DNA from: Ophiocordyceps camponoti-saundersi (nom. inval.)
Lineage: Eukaryota > Ascomycota > Sordariomycetes > Hypocreales > Ophiocordycipitaceae
Assembly (NCBI GenBank): GCA_003339415.1
Contig: PDHQ01000222.1
Coordinates: 1-58,298 of the forward strand
DNA: 58,298 nucleotides
Direction of reading: 5' to 3'
Shown: in pieces, positions 20,397 to 31,005 of the stretch
Layout of the letters: every line of letters begins with the position of its first letter
Position numbering within the stretch: the first letter of the stretch is position 1
Notes under the pieces: generated by a model
The model's database searches: none
Told to the model about the DNA's origin: nothing
What the model saw: only the letters and a program-made list of their open reading frames with translations
Made by a program: the position numbers and the translations under genes

Positions 20397-21968
20397 ATGG
20401 CTACGCCTTATCGCTTCAGCGTGTCCCCTGCGGATACGGGTTTGCTCAAGGTGAAGCAGGATGACGCAGCTGCTGCTCGTGTTTCGGAGCTGTTGCAGGA
20501 TGATCTCGAGGTTCGTTTCTTTTGCCATTGCTTCTAACATTTCTGCTCATCTGAACATCTCTAGACTCACCATGTCTTCTTCAACGATGAGGGATTCCAC
20601 AATCACGTACGAATACCCTGTCCATCCCCTCCCTCCCCCCTTACCGAGCCTGGTCAACCTTCTCTCCTCCCCCACCTCTAACAGTAGCCGAAAATCAGAT
20701 CGCGCACCAGCTCCTCACTCTCTACGGCACGGGAAGCAGCGCCGAAGCCCTGACAAAAGCCTACGACCAGAACAAAGCCTACCAGCTCCCCGCGCGCAAA
20801 GGCGACCCCTCTATCGCCGACTCCCTCTCCCGCGACTGGGAAAAGGAGGCGCCCAAGTTCCTGGGCAAGGAGGCCCACTACGCCGATTTCCTGCTGTACT
20901 TCCAGCGCGAGATCGAGAGGCGCGGATGGCAGGCTGTTGTTACGCAGCACCTTCTCGGCGACTCGCCTTCCTGTCTTGATTTCCTCGGCAGGCTTTTCGC
21001 AGGCTTCTACCACCCGCTCATCCAGCTCATGTACGGTGTCGAGTGGGAGCAGCCTGCGCTCGTGGCTGAGGGTCTCGCCCAGACGGCCGTTCACGATGCG
21101 CGTGTCGCCGAGCTGATGCGTCAGGTGGACGAGTACGAGGTTTCGAAGAAGGAGGAGGTCAAGGCTGTCGATTCGTTGCCGGCTTTGATCGATTGCGTGA
21201 GAGACGAGTATCCGAAGCTCGCTACTAGTGCGCATTGGGAGGATCCCAATCGTATCTGGGATGGCGTCTTGGCTAGGGCTAGGCCCGAGGCTGTTGCTCT
21301 CCTCGCTGGTATTCGTGTCCGGGCTGAGGAGGTTGAGGAGAGGACGGTGGAGATGTTCCATGCTTGTGCCTACGTCGCTGCCGCTGCGTCTTGGAATCCG
21401 CCTTATGTCCCCAAGTTTGACTTCTTCTTACTGTACGTCTCACAACGGACCCCCCTTTTCTCTCTTCTCCCATCCTTTTCCCCCTTCCTCTATTCATAAG
21501 CAGAGACTGACCATCATGACCCCCCTTCCCAGACACAATCTAACGGCCTCCCCCTTCTTCCTCACCCTCAACAAACTACCCGACATCCCCGCCTCGTCCA
21601 AAGCCCGCATCCTAACGTGGAAGATGCGAATGGACGTAATCGGCTACCTGTCTCGCGGCTGTCCACCCCTACGCATGGAGGACACGCTCAAGATAGCCGA
21701 CGACGTCAACAAGTCGAGTGACCTCCTCCCGCGCTTCCAAAACATCGTTGATGACGGGCATGTCATCAAGGTTGTTCGTTCGCTGCTTCTTGCTGAGGAG
21801 GCTTCTGCCCCGTTTGAGGGCAAGGATTGGATTCGTTTTCGCCCCGGACGGGATTGGATCCGTGCCATGAATAGGTTGCTTGTTGGGAGCGAGGGGGCCA
21901 ACTTGGATCAGATCTGGGTTCGTTCTGCTGGCTTTCCTGAAGCTTGGAAGAAGTTGCCCAAGATGTGA
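20397..21968 (+). CDS. Questin-oxidase-like (AflY/DUF4243) protein
   Basis: Four exons: 20397-20510, 20565-20606, 20699-21432 and 21533-21968, giving 441 residues. Splicing joins HHVFFNDEGFHNH to IAHQLLTLYGTGSS, the N-terminal signature of the questin oxidase family (AflY and GedK-type enzymes). The middle contains LGKEAHYADFLLYFQREIERRGW and FAGFYHPLIQLMYGVEWEQP, also typical. Known members perform Baeyer-Villiger-like ring opening of anthraquinones in polyketide pathways, but many fungal genomes carry solitary members of unknown substrate. No polyketide synthase is nearby, so this one is better treated as an orphan member. Exon 2 is only 42 nt. An alternative start at 20316 would give 468 residues with a possible mitochondrial leader. 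The gene ends 4 nt before the end of PWP2, which is convergent. Confidence 0.84.
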
Positions 21969-21972
21969 ATAA

Positions 21973-24765
21973 CTAGCACATGTGAATACCATCTAGTCCG
22001 TACACTCCATCGTCATCGTCATCTTCAATATCAGACGCTCTTCGTTTTACTCCCCTCTCTTCCACACCTTCATCTATGACCACCTGCGTCGCAGTCTCTT
22101 CCGCTTGATCCCTCTCCGACTGAGCTAGTAGGTAATCGACCATGTAAGCATTCTCGTCAGCCAGACGACGAACCTCATCTCTAGCCTGACCGATAGCGCG
22201 CGCCGCAGCCCTCAACTCGAGATCGACCTTGCCTCTGTTGGCAGCGAGCCACGGCCCGTGACAGTCGACGACAGCCTTTGTCCAATTCAGGCAGAACTCG
22301 AGATGCGGAGATTGCTCCGTTTGCTGCGCCACGAAGCGCAGCAGCCGGGGGACGTAGACGTCGGGTAGGGCGGAGACGACGAGGGATATGTCGCCCGTCG
22401 GTACGGCCTGGAAGACGTGCTGAAGAAGGGCCTGCTCGTTGAGGCGAAAGGCCATGACCAGCGCCTTGACGTGGTCGCGCTCCGTCGTCAGCACCGCCAA
22501 CGTCGACGCCGGCGTCACCTCCATGTCTAGGTCCAAGGGGTCGAACTGCGGCATCGCGTCCAGGCTGTAGATGATGAGGCCCTCGGTTGAGGCGGCGCAA
22601 AAGGCGGCGCCGGAAGGACAAAAGTCCACGCCGGTGACGCGGACCTCTGGCAACTGTTTACGGGCTGAAGGGTCGCCTCGCCTGGCCCCGGGGAGCTTGA
22701 GGCCTCGCCGTCGGTCGCCATCGTCGCCGCCGCCGTCGTCGTCAATGCCGGCCAGGGGTCCCGCCTCGGTGAGGAGCTTGCTGTTGAGAAATTCCTGCGT
22801 CCCGGATAGCGACAGGTTGACGCTTACGGTGAACTTACGGAGCAGAACCATGGTCGTCACCGAGTATAGGCAGATATACTTGCTCTTGCCGCCGGCTAGG
22901 AGACAGCTGCCGTCCAGGCTGTAGCGTATGCAGTGAAAGCTCTTACTGCCGGTCGCGTTGGCCGCTGTCCTGCGATCGGTAAAGTGTCGCCCGCCCGATA
23001 CGTCGCGCCGCCCGTCCAGGCCGGCCACCTGTTCCGCCTCGGCCAGGGACCAGAAAGTTAGCTGGCCGTCGAGCGTCGACACGGCCAGCTGCAGCGAGTC
23101 CGGCCGGATGGCGATGGCGAGTACGTCGGCCTGCAGCTGAAGCGGCTCGCTCGTCTGCGTCCGGCCGAAGACGGACCAGATGCGGGCCGTCCTGTCCCAG
23201 CTGCCGCTTACGAGCGTCGCTCCGTTGGGCGCGAACGCAAGAGTAGAGACGGGTCCTTCGTGTCCGGCCAGGCGATCGAGCAGCTGGCCCGTCTGCACCG
23301 ACCAGATGTGAATGTCGAACGAGTCAAGCGACCCGGCTGCTACCACCTCGCCGCTAGGATCGACGGCCATGCTGGAGAAGGAGAGTCGGGTAGGCGCGGT
23401 AAAGGTACGAAAGTTGCGGTAGCGGATGAGATCCCATGCACGGACGGAGCCGTCCAGACTGGCAGTGAACAGCACGTTGCCCTTCTTCGCAAACTCGCAC
23501 GCCGTTACGCCGCTGGTATGCTCGGTGAAGGTGACGATGCAGAAGCCCGACTCCGTGTCCCAGACCTTGATCTTGCCATCGTCGGCTGTCGTCACCACCC
23601 GCCTGCCGTCTGGCGAGTATGCCAACGCGTTGATCGAATCGAAGTGGCCCTGCTGCTTGAGAATGTACGACTCCGACTGCCACTCCCACACCAGCAGCTG
23701 ACCAAGTTTAGAGGCGCCAAAAGCCAGCCATTCGCCCGTCTTGTTGATGGTGACGAAGTCGATGGCGTCCTGCGATATGCTGAGCTTGTGGATGTTGTTG
23801 AAGTCGGGCAGTTCGTAAAGACCAAAGATGCCGTTGGAAAAGCCGGCGACCAGGAGGCCCGTCTCCGGGTGAAAAGCCGCGCATCGCACATGAGAGCTGC
23901 CCTGCATAAAGTAATTCCTCTGGACGATCCGCCATCTCAAGTCGCTCTCGTCGTCGGTTTCGAGGTCGATGGGCTTCAGATAGCGCCAATCAAAGACGGC
24001 GCCATCTTTGCTCACCGTGTATATCGTCTCTTGGTCTTGCGAGAACCAAGCACCGACGACGCCCTCTTTATGACCGGACAGTACCGTCGGGGTAAAGCCC
24101 TCTTCGGCATCCAGGCTCCAGATCCGGGCCGTGAGATCCCTGGATGCGGTCAAGAAAAACCTCGAGTCGCTGGACCACTCGATATGCCGGACGTCGTCAA
24201 AGTGACCCGTATGCGTATGGTGCTTCACAAAGGGCGCAAAATCGAGGGCGCCGTCGGCGTTGGTGTCTGGCGTCGAAGGCACGTGCCAGACCTCGACCTT
24301 GCGACCTAGGCCGACAACGAAGTGCCTGCCACAAGGAGAGAAGGCGAGGGCAGTGATGGCCGACTTGAACGAGAGATGATAGATGGCGATGCGACGGGGC
24401 ACATTTGTGAGTATCGCATAGCCGTCTTCATCTACTGTGAGGAGAAGGTTGCCGCGCGGTGTGAGCCCTATTCTCGCGATGTTTTTGCGATGCGCAAAGG
24501 GAAGAGTATAAGACTTGTTTCTGTCGAGAAAATGTTTCAGTCAGCCGGCGACATGCGTAGCATCTCAAGGGGAAGCACGCACTGCACGAGGTCGAAAACG
24601 GTCACCCGGTTGCCCACAGGGGAGAAGAGATGAGTGCCATCGGGGCTGAAGATCAAGTTGCCCTGACAGTAGACGGTGCCGAGAAGGTTGGAGAACTGAG
24701 AGAACAGTGTCAGCTTCAAACTTGTTGAGGCTATCAGCAGTTCGAACCTTGAAGTCGGTCTTCAT
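21973..24765 (-). CDS. PWP2: Periodic tryptophan protein 2 (UTP-B subunit)
   Basis: Three exons on the minus strand, 24748-24765, 24583-24695 and 21973-24520, give 892 residues. The first exon is only 18 nt and encodes MKTDFK, joined to FSNLLGTVYCQGNL and then NKSYTLPFAHRKNIARIG, the diagnostic PWP2 N-terminus. About twelve WD40 repeats follow, in two propellers (residues about 10-650), for example TLVSGSWDRTARIWSVFGR. The C-terminal alpha-helical UTP12-type domain ends in an acidic tail. In yeast PWP2/UTP1 is an essential UTP-B subunit of the small-subunit processome, needed for early pre-rRNA cleavage in the nucleolus. An in-frame ATG two codons upstream (24771) is possible. The gene diverges from the septin gene across about 700 bp. 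Confidence 0.93.
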
Positions 24766-25473
24766 GGTCATTGGCAGGCGGCCATGACGGCTTGGAGGGA
24801 AGAGGAAGAAATGAATCCGTGATTCGGACTGATTCCTTGGTTCGTCTTATCGATAGAGCAGCTTGTCGTGATTTTTTTTCGTTGCCTTCCCCCCCACCCC
24901 TTTTTCTTCGGAACAATAATTCGCCGACCTTCCTCCTCTCTGCCTGTTTTTATAACCGCCCCAAATTGGCCTCTGCATGCCCGCCCTGCAGCTTGATAGT
25001 ATTAGTACCTACATACAGCTAGACTCTAAGCTCCTTCAGGCAGTACCGACGCTCGGATCTCCCTGTCAGGGCCGTTATGTATTTGCCAGGGTTGCCAGGG
25101 CGCCGTCTGGCAGGCGGAATTTCCCCCCCTCCCCGTTGACCGACTCCTTCCTTCTAAATCTGCCGTGACGCCGCGTGGCATGTCCCATGCAGCGCCTTAC
25201 GTAAGCCTACAGACTGCCATCAAAGGGCTGCTGCCAAGGGATTCCAACCCCTTCAGTCTCATCTCATTTCCCCTGAGTGCCGTGAAAGCTGGTGATTCGT
25301 CCAGCTCCCCGTCAAACGCCAACATCCTTCACTTCCCCTTTGCTTCGGTCGGGCAGCGCAGCGTTAGCCATCTTCTTTCTCTCTGTATTCCCGCCTCTTG
25401 TCTTCTCTGCCTTTGCCGTGCGCTGGATCGATAGATTTCTACGAAATCCTCGCTACGTTCGACATCTCACAAA
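24766..25473. promoter_or_regulatory. Shared divergent promoter of PWP2 and CDC12
   Basis: About 708 bp separate the two start codons. The PWP2-proximal part has a GA/CT-rich block with a C run (24885-24900). The septin side has CT-rich sequence with no TATA box that can be called. No gene is seen. Confidence 0.55.
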
Positions 25474-26806
25474 ATGGCTCCCCCGGCTCCCGAGAGTGCC
25501 TCGCCCATTGGCATCGCCAATCTGCCCAACCAGCGCCACAAGATTGTTGCAAAACGCGGTGCCAGCTTCACTATCATGGTATGCTAAACCCTGTCCCTCG
25601 ATACGCGATAGCTTGTCTGACTGTCGAAACCCTCAGGTTGCTGGCGAGTCGGGCCTGGGCAAGACCACCTTCATCAACACTCTTTTCTCCACCACCATCA
25701 AAAACTACGCCGATCACAAAAGACGTCATCAGAAGCAGGTCGACAAGACTGTCGAAATTGAAATCACCAAGGCCGAACTCGAAGAAAAGTTCTTCAAGGG
25801 TACGGCTTCGTCGCCACTGCCTTCGATGGCCGCAACTGATCAGTTCTTCACAGTTCGCCTGACCGTCATCGATACCCCCGGTTTCGGCGACTATGTCAAC
25901 AATCGTGACTCCTGGATGCCCATCATCGAATTTCTCGACGACCAGCACGAGTCGTACATGCTCCAGGAGCAGCAGCCTCGCCGTCAGGACAAGATCGATC
26001 TTCGTGTTCATGCCTGCCTTTACTTTATCCGCCCCACCGGCCATACCCTTAAGCCGCTGGACATCGAGGTCATGAAGAGGCTGTGCTCTCGTGTCAACCT
26101 CATCCCTGTCATTGCCAAGGCCGACACGCTCAGTTCCGCTGATCTCGCCAAGTTCAAGGAGAGGGTGAGTCCTGACTGACCGACTCCCGCCTTCCTACCT
26201 CTCTGCCTTTTGCTTACTGTCGCACAGATCATAAACGTCATCGAGGCGCAGAATATCAAAATCTACCAGCCTCCAATTGAGGAAGACGATGAGGCCGCTG
26301 CTCAGCATGCTCGCAGTCTTATGGCAGCCATGCCATTCGCCGTCATCGGCTCCGAAAAGGACGTCAAGACGGGCGATGGCCGCATTGTCAAGGGCCGTCA
26401 ATATTCTTGGGGTGTCGCCGAAGTCGAGAACGAGGACCACTGCGACTTCAAGAAGCTCCGGTCCATCCTCATTCGAACCCACATGCTCGACCTCATCCAC
26501 ACCACTGAGGAGTTGCATTACGAGGCGTATCGCGCCCAGCAGATGGAGACGCGCAAGTTCGGCGAGGCTCGCCCTAGGAAGCTCGACAACCCTAAGTTCA
26601 AGGAGGAGGAGGAGGCGCTGCGGAAGCGCTTCACCGAGCAGGTTAAGATCGAGGAGCAGCGATTCCGTCAGTGGGAACAGAAGCTCATCGCTGAGCGCGA
26701 TCGCCTCAACAAGGACCTCGAGCAGACCCACGCTCAGATCAAACAGCTCGAGGGCGAACTCGAGGCGATGCAGGGTAGCGCTGTCCGCAGCCACGGACGC
26801 CGCTGA
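25474..26806 (+). CDS. CDC12: Septin CDC12 (AspC type)
   Basis: Four exons: 25474-25578, 25637-25799, 25854-26164 and 26228-26806, giving 385 residues. The GTPase domain shows G1 GESGLGKTT, G3 DTPGFGD and G4 AKAD. The body aligns by eye with yeast Cdc12 (VIEAQNIKIYQPP, MAAMPFAVIGSEKDV, WGVAEVENEDHCDF), and the EEEALRKRFTEQVK and RFRQWEQKLIAER blocks lead into a C-terminal coiled coil. Septins assemble into filaments at septa, hyphal tips and appressoria. The second intron (25800-25853) is exactly 54 nt, lacks stops in frame, and lies just before the G3 strand. Retention would insert 18 residues in the GTPase fold, so splicing is assumed. Start chosen at the first ATG giving the family NLPNQRHKIV context. 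Confidence 0.94.
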
Positions 26807-27493
26807 GCCCTACCTGATGCGACCGGCGAGCCATGTTGGTGATGGGCAGTTGTACCGTCGCTTTTCTTCCAGCTTGTCGCTCCATTTGAGAGGGAGGTCC
26901 GGGGGGTGATTGTTGGCTTGGGTTGGGGTTTGGGAGTTGCAGGTCACCGAAATACCATGGAGGGCTCACGTCATGGATACTCGTCGCTCGCCAATGACTA
27001 GCCGGCTGTGGGAACGGGGCTTCTCGGCGCCGCTCTCGGCCGGTTGTAGCTACAGAAACCGCCGTCTCGGGAAACGCTGCTCCTCATTTTTCATCTCGAG
27101 ATGGGGAGGAGCTGTCAGGCAAGTTTTGGTTTGGCTCTTGTCATCGTGAGCGGGAGGGCGCGTGACGACAATATTTGGTCCCCCCCCCTCTTACACCCCC
27201 TTTTCTTCCCTTCTCTTTTGGGTGATGTAGCCTTATTTGTATCTCTTTTCTTTTTATGTCCCTTCCCCTTTCACCCACTCCTTGCTTGCCGTTGTTTTCA
27301 TTTTCCGCTCGGGCTTCACTCTTCCCGGCGTTCGACACAGATAGGTAGTCAAGGCCAATGTAATGGAGTGTTGAAAAGCTTTATTCAGCCACGCAGATCA
27401 AGCATTGCGGTCGTTCAGAGCGAGAAGCCGATACGAACCTGGCAGGTCAGGGTATGAGGGGATATGTTAATACGCGCGGCACGGGGGCCTCGC
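26807..27493. other. Convergent intergenic region between CDC12 and the PDK-type kinase
   Basis: This 687-bp stretch holds the 3' flanks of both genes. It includes a C run at 27180-27188 and CT-rich sequence at 27190-27330. No coding sequence is supported. Confidence 0.5.
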
Positions 27494-29050
27494 TCACACG
27501 GCATCCATACTAGCCCTGGTAGTCAGCTGCTCGTTTTTGTTCCCCAGACGCGATATCTGGAGGAAGGCGTCTACGCCGTAGCCTTCGAGGTTGTGAATGT
27601 TCAGACTGCCGGCCCAGTACTCGGCGTAGACGCGGCTCAAGGGCAAGCCGATGCCGAGGCGCAGGTTCGGGGATCTGACGGCAAGGGATGAGAGGGAGCT
27701 TTGGTAGACGGAGGGGGCTTTGAGATCGGCGCGGGCGAGCTCCTCGCGGACGTGGAGGTCCTGGGTGGTGGCGGCCATGCGCGGCACCTGGCCGAGGTTG
27801 CGGAGGCGAGCCTGGCTCTGGGGGCCCTTGGAAAAGGACCAGAGGTAGGGGAGCTGGTGGCGGGAGATGCCGCCGCCCTGGTCGGAGATGCGGAAGATGA
27901 CGTGCTCCTGGGCCTCGCAGACGGTGACGTCGACGGGCGGTACTGAAGCATTGGAGTCACTGTAGCGGTCGATTACGGCCTGAACGGAGTTTCGTAGCAG
28001 CTCGCCAACGATGTAGTCGATGTGGCTGAGGATGTAGGGGAAGCTGGCGTCGAGGTGGCCGAGGACGCGGATGGTGGGGACGGCGACGTCGGGACCGTTT
28101 GAGGAGCGGGCAAGAGCGGTGACGGCTTCGGCACAGCGGTTGATGACGTCCTTGGCGGAGCACTTGATGAAGACTTGGCCTATGTAGTCGGCTTCGGATA
28201 GCTTTGCGCCGGCGGAGAAGTAGGGAGAGTTGAAGGTTTCGGTCAAAGAGAGATGTTGCTCAGCTATAACGCGACGGGATATGCGCTGAGAGAGTGTCAA
28301 CAGAGAGTTATGGAGGCCGAGGCTCAGAGGAGGCAAAGGGGATAGTTGGGCAGGTAGGGCGCACCGATCTCAGGATAATGTTCATGAAGCGGTCCAGCTC
28401 GACCGGGTCCATCAGACCGCCGCATTCGAGGATGCCCATGGCCAGCTTCGGTATTACCGTCAGATGGCTCTTAAGCGTCTGGCTGATGACTTCGCATAGC
28501 CGGTCATTGTCGTCGAGCGTCTTCACCTCGGGTATCTTTCGGAATGTGTCGAAGGCGTTGAAGTAGAGGCTATAGACTTCGTGGATGTGTTGATTAGTGA
28601 CGACGGCGTAGGGAAGACGTTGCATGTCGCGGATTCGATGGGCTATTCTGAGAGACGTGTTACTCAAACGAACTCGAATTCCGAGAGAAGGAGTGAATGA
28701 GGGGGGGGGCTCACCGGACGGGCAGCTCGGTGCGGACATAGTTGGCGGAGCTGATTAGACGCGACTCTGTCAGGGAGCGGCCGAAGACCATGAGCTGCCG
28801 AAGGCTTATTGGACGGGCTTCGCGAGCAACCCATCTTTTCGTTGTTTGTCCCCAGGTCAGCGTTGAAATTGGCGGTTCAAAGGGGGGTGATGGAGGGGTA
28901 TTTGTGAGGTGGTGATGTTTACTCGTCCAACACAGAGATCGGTCGCCATGCGCCGGTGCTAGCATTGCTACTGGCGCTTCGTGAAGCGAAGGTGGAAAGA
29001 ACCGGCGTCAACAGTCGACGCCTGGCGCTGCGCAGCGGCATGGCGAACAT
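27494..29050 (-). CDS. Mitochondrial PDK/BCKDK-family protein kinase
   Basis: Four exons on the minus strand, 28923-29050, 28715-28834, 28365-28647 and 27494-28285, give 440 residues. Exon 1 supplies an Arg/Ser/Ala mitochondrial leader (MFAMPLRSARRRLLTPVLS) and ends SVLDE. Splicing from a GTAAAC donor joins it to WVAREARPISLRQLMVFGRS, the conserved start of fungal PDK-like kinases. The four-helix regulatory domain (RIAHRIRDMQ, HLTVIPKLAMGILECGG) and a GHKL ATP-binding domain follow, with N-box ELLRNSVQAVID, DQGGGI and GIGLPLSR. These kinases phosphorylate E1 of the pyruvate or branched-chain ketoacid dehydrogenase complex in the mitochondrial matrix. Which substrate applies cannot be decided here. 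A contiguous frame starting at 28965 reads through the first intron but would encode no presequence. A short overlapping uORF begins at 29064. Confidence 0.87.
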
Positions 29051-29905
29051 GTCTGCGTTGCCATGCGCGGTATGGGCGTAGGCAGTGCTTGGTTGGTGAT
29101 GATGTCAAGGCCGCTCTAGAGAAGGAGAAAGGGAGGGGCAATGGGAGAAGAGAGGGAGAGAGGGAAAGACGGGAAGAGGGAGAGAGAGGAATATGTATAT
29201 ATAAAGAGAGAGAGCACGACAAAGATTCCAATCAAGAGAGATTCTGTGCAGGGGGAGAGGAAAGAGCAGGAATTAATACGGGATAGCACTTAGGTGGTAA
29301 GGTGGTAGGTGTCGGCCACTGTCAATGGTGATGATGCCCGCCCGAGTCACAGCGGTATCGGCCGGCGGGGACGCACCCACAGCCCGGACTTCCCCACACG
29401 GGACGCGGGATTCTACGGGTGCAACGCTGATGAAGGATTGACGATGATGACGTTTAATTCACCAGTTAGAACAACGCCGGCCTACCTATTAGAAAAAAAT
29501 TGCGCTGTTACCGCGAGAGATGCTCTGCGCTGTAACAGCGAACCCCGGCCGCGTCTCCCGCAGACATCGAGCCTTTGCCACAATCCACATCCATCCACCA
29601 GCCACGAGGGGGCGCCCGCTGCTGATAGGGATACCTGTGTACATGGGTACTTCCCTCACAGTAGCGGCGCGGATGGCCCCGGCTAGCGGCCTACAAGCTC
29701 TAGCGGCCTGCATCGGCTACGGGGTCCAGGTCGCACGCTATCGCCCGAGACGTGGCGCGGTTGTCGCCTTGTTTCTCCCTCCTGTCTCCGCTCTGCTGGT
29801 GCTGGTGTTGGTGGTGGGTGCTACTGCTGGGGCTGATGCATTGATGCTGCTGCTTCCTTGCTGGCTACTTTTCTTGTTTGTTCCTCGAGAATTGCTCGTT
29901 GTTTT

Positions 29906-29937
<32 letters not shown>

Positions 29938-30037
29938 GGGAAGAAAAATTCCTTAGCTGGAGTTTCTTACATCCAGAGAACTTTACTGCTGTGATTCATG
30001 CAGTAGTTTCCCTTTTCACAGCATTTTTGCCCTCTCC
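29051..30037. other. Intergenic region upstream of the PDK-type kinase
   Basis: Purine-rich on this strand (29110-29220), so pyrimidine-rich on the kinase coding strand, as expected of its leader. Further right are a GA microsatellite (29909-29931) and unremarkable sequence. A 264-codon plus-strand frame crosses the poly-C tract and Ns and is not credible as a gene. Confidence 0.5.
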
Positions 30038-30045
30038 TCTCCTCT

Positions 30046-30129
<84 letters not shown>

Positions 30130-30271
30130 TCTCCTCCCCCCCCTCCCCCCCCCCCCCCCCCCCCCCCCCNNNNNNNNNNCCTCGTATCCTACTCGTCCCA
30201 TCTCGAGCCCTCCTTCGTCAACATCGCCCTCCCCCCCATAGCCCCCCTCCCCCCCCCCCCCCCCCCTCCCT
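30038..30271. repeat. Poly-C tract with assembly gap
   Basis: Over 120 bp of nearly pure C starting near 30047, then ten N at 30170-30179, then more C-rich sequence to about 30267. The gap is evidently where the assembler failed on the homopolymer; ten N is a placeholder, so its real size is unknown. Like the tract at the window start, it sits upstream of a plus-strand gene with C on the coding strand. Confidence 0.95.
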
Positions 30272-31005
30272 TTTTGGCCCTTATACCCACCCATTCCTGT
30301 TACCTACACTCTAGGCTATTACTGTCCCTCTACGCCTTTCGCCGCCCCCGCCGCAGCCGCTCGCTCCCTCATCCTTTGTCTCGCCTGTCGACGTCCTTTT
30401 TTCCCTTGCACCTTCTAAAATTATCACTCCCACCACTTCCGCTCTCCCGGACAGTTACTACCGTGCTGCTCCTACTGCTCCTCCTACTGCTACTGCTGCT
30501 GCTTCCTCTTCTTTCTCTGCGGCTGCCCGCCAACGGCATCCCCCGAGGCACAACCCTCACGAGTCCTCCCTCGAACTGCTCCTGCTCGCGGCAACCGCCT
30601 CCTCCGACAGGGCATCAGCCTCGATTCTCAACTTACCCCCTCTTCGGCTGCCGTCGACGCCGCCGGCGCCGGCTGCCAGCCATGGTGAGCTCTCTCCTTC
30701 TCTCCATCCATCTCTTCGTCTCTCTTGCTTTCTCTGTTCATCTACATTTCCTTGCCTTGGGGCAGCTTTGACCTCGGCTTGATACTGGCCGTTTCCCGCA
30801 TCCCCCGAGGCGAGGCTGCTTCCTTTGATGGTGGCCAGGGTCCATCTCGTCATCTGCCGCTACCCCTAAACCCTCATTTTCCTGCTTTGCCGAACCGCCT
30901 TTCACAGCTCCGTCATCGGCGCAGCTTCATGTCCTTGTTGCATATTTCATTTGAGTCGTCTACTCTGTGACGTCGCCGCCCACGTCGCCGCCCGTTCCGC
31001 TCCAA
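30272..31005 (+). promoter_or_regulatory. CT-rich leader of the USP7-like gene
   Basis: Pyrimidine-rich sequence with CTC/CTG triplet runs (30465-30520). An ATG at 30682 is immediately followed by a GTGAGC donor-like sequence, so an upstream non-coding or very short coding exon spliced into this gene is possible. No in-frame join to the next exon could be established. Confidence 0.4.

Noticed and set aside
23260..24309. 349-codon plus-strand frame opposite PWP2
   Set aside because: Antisense shadow of the WD40 region.
29520..30314. 264-codon plus-strand frame containing a long poly-proline run and undefined residues
   Set aside because: It crosses the poly-C tract and the assembly gap; the frame is an artefact of C homopolymers.
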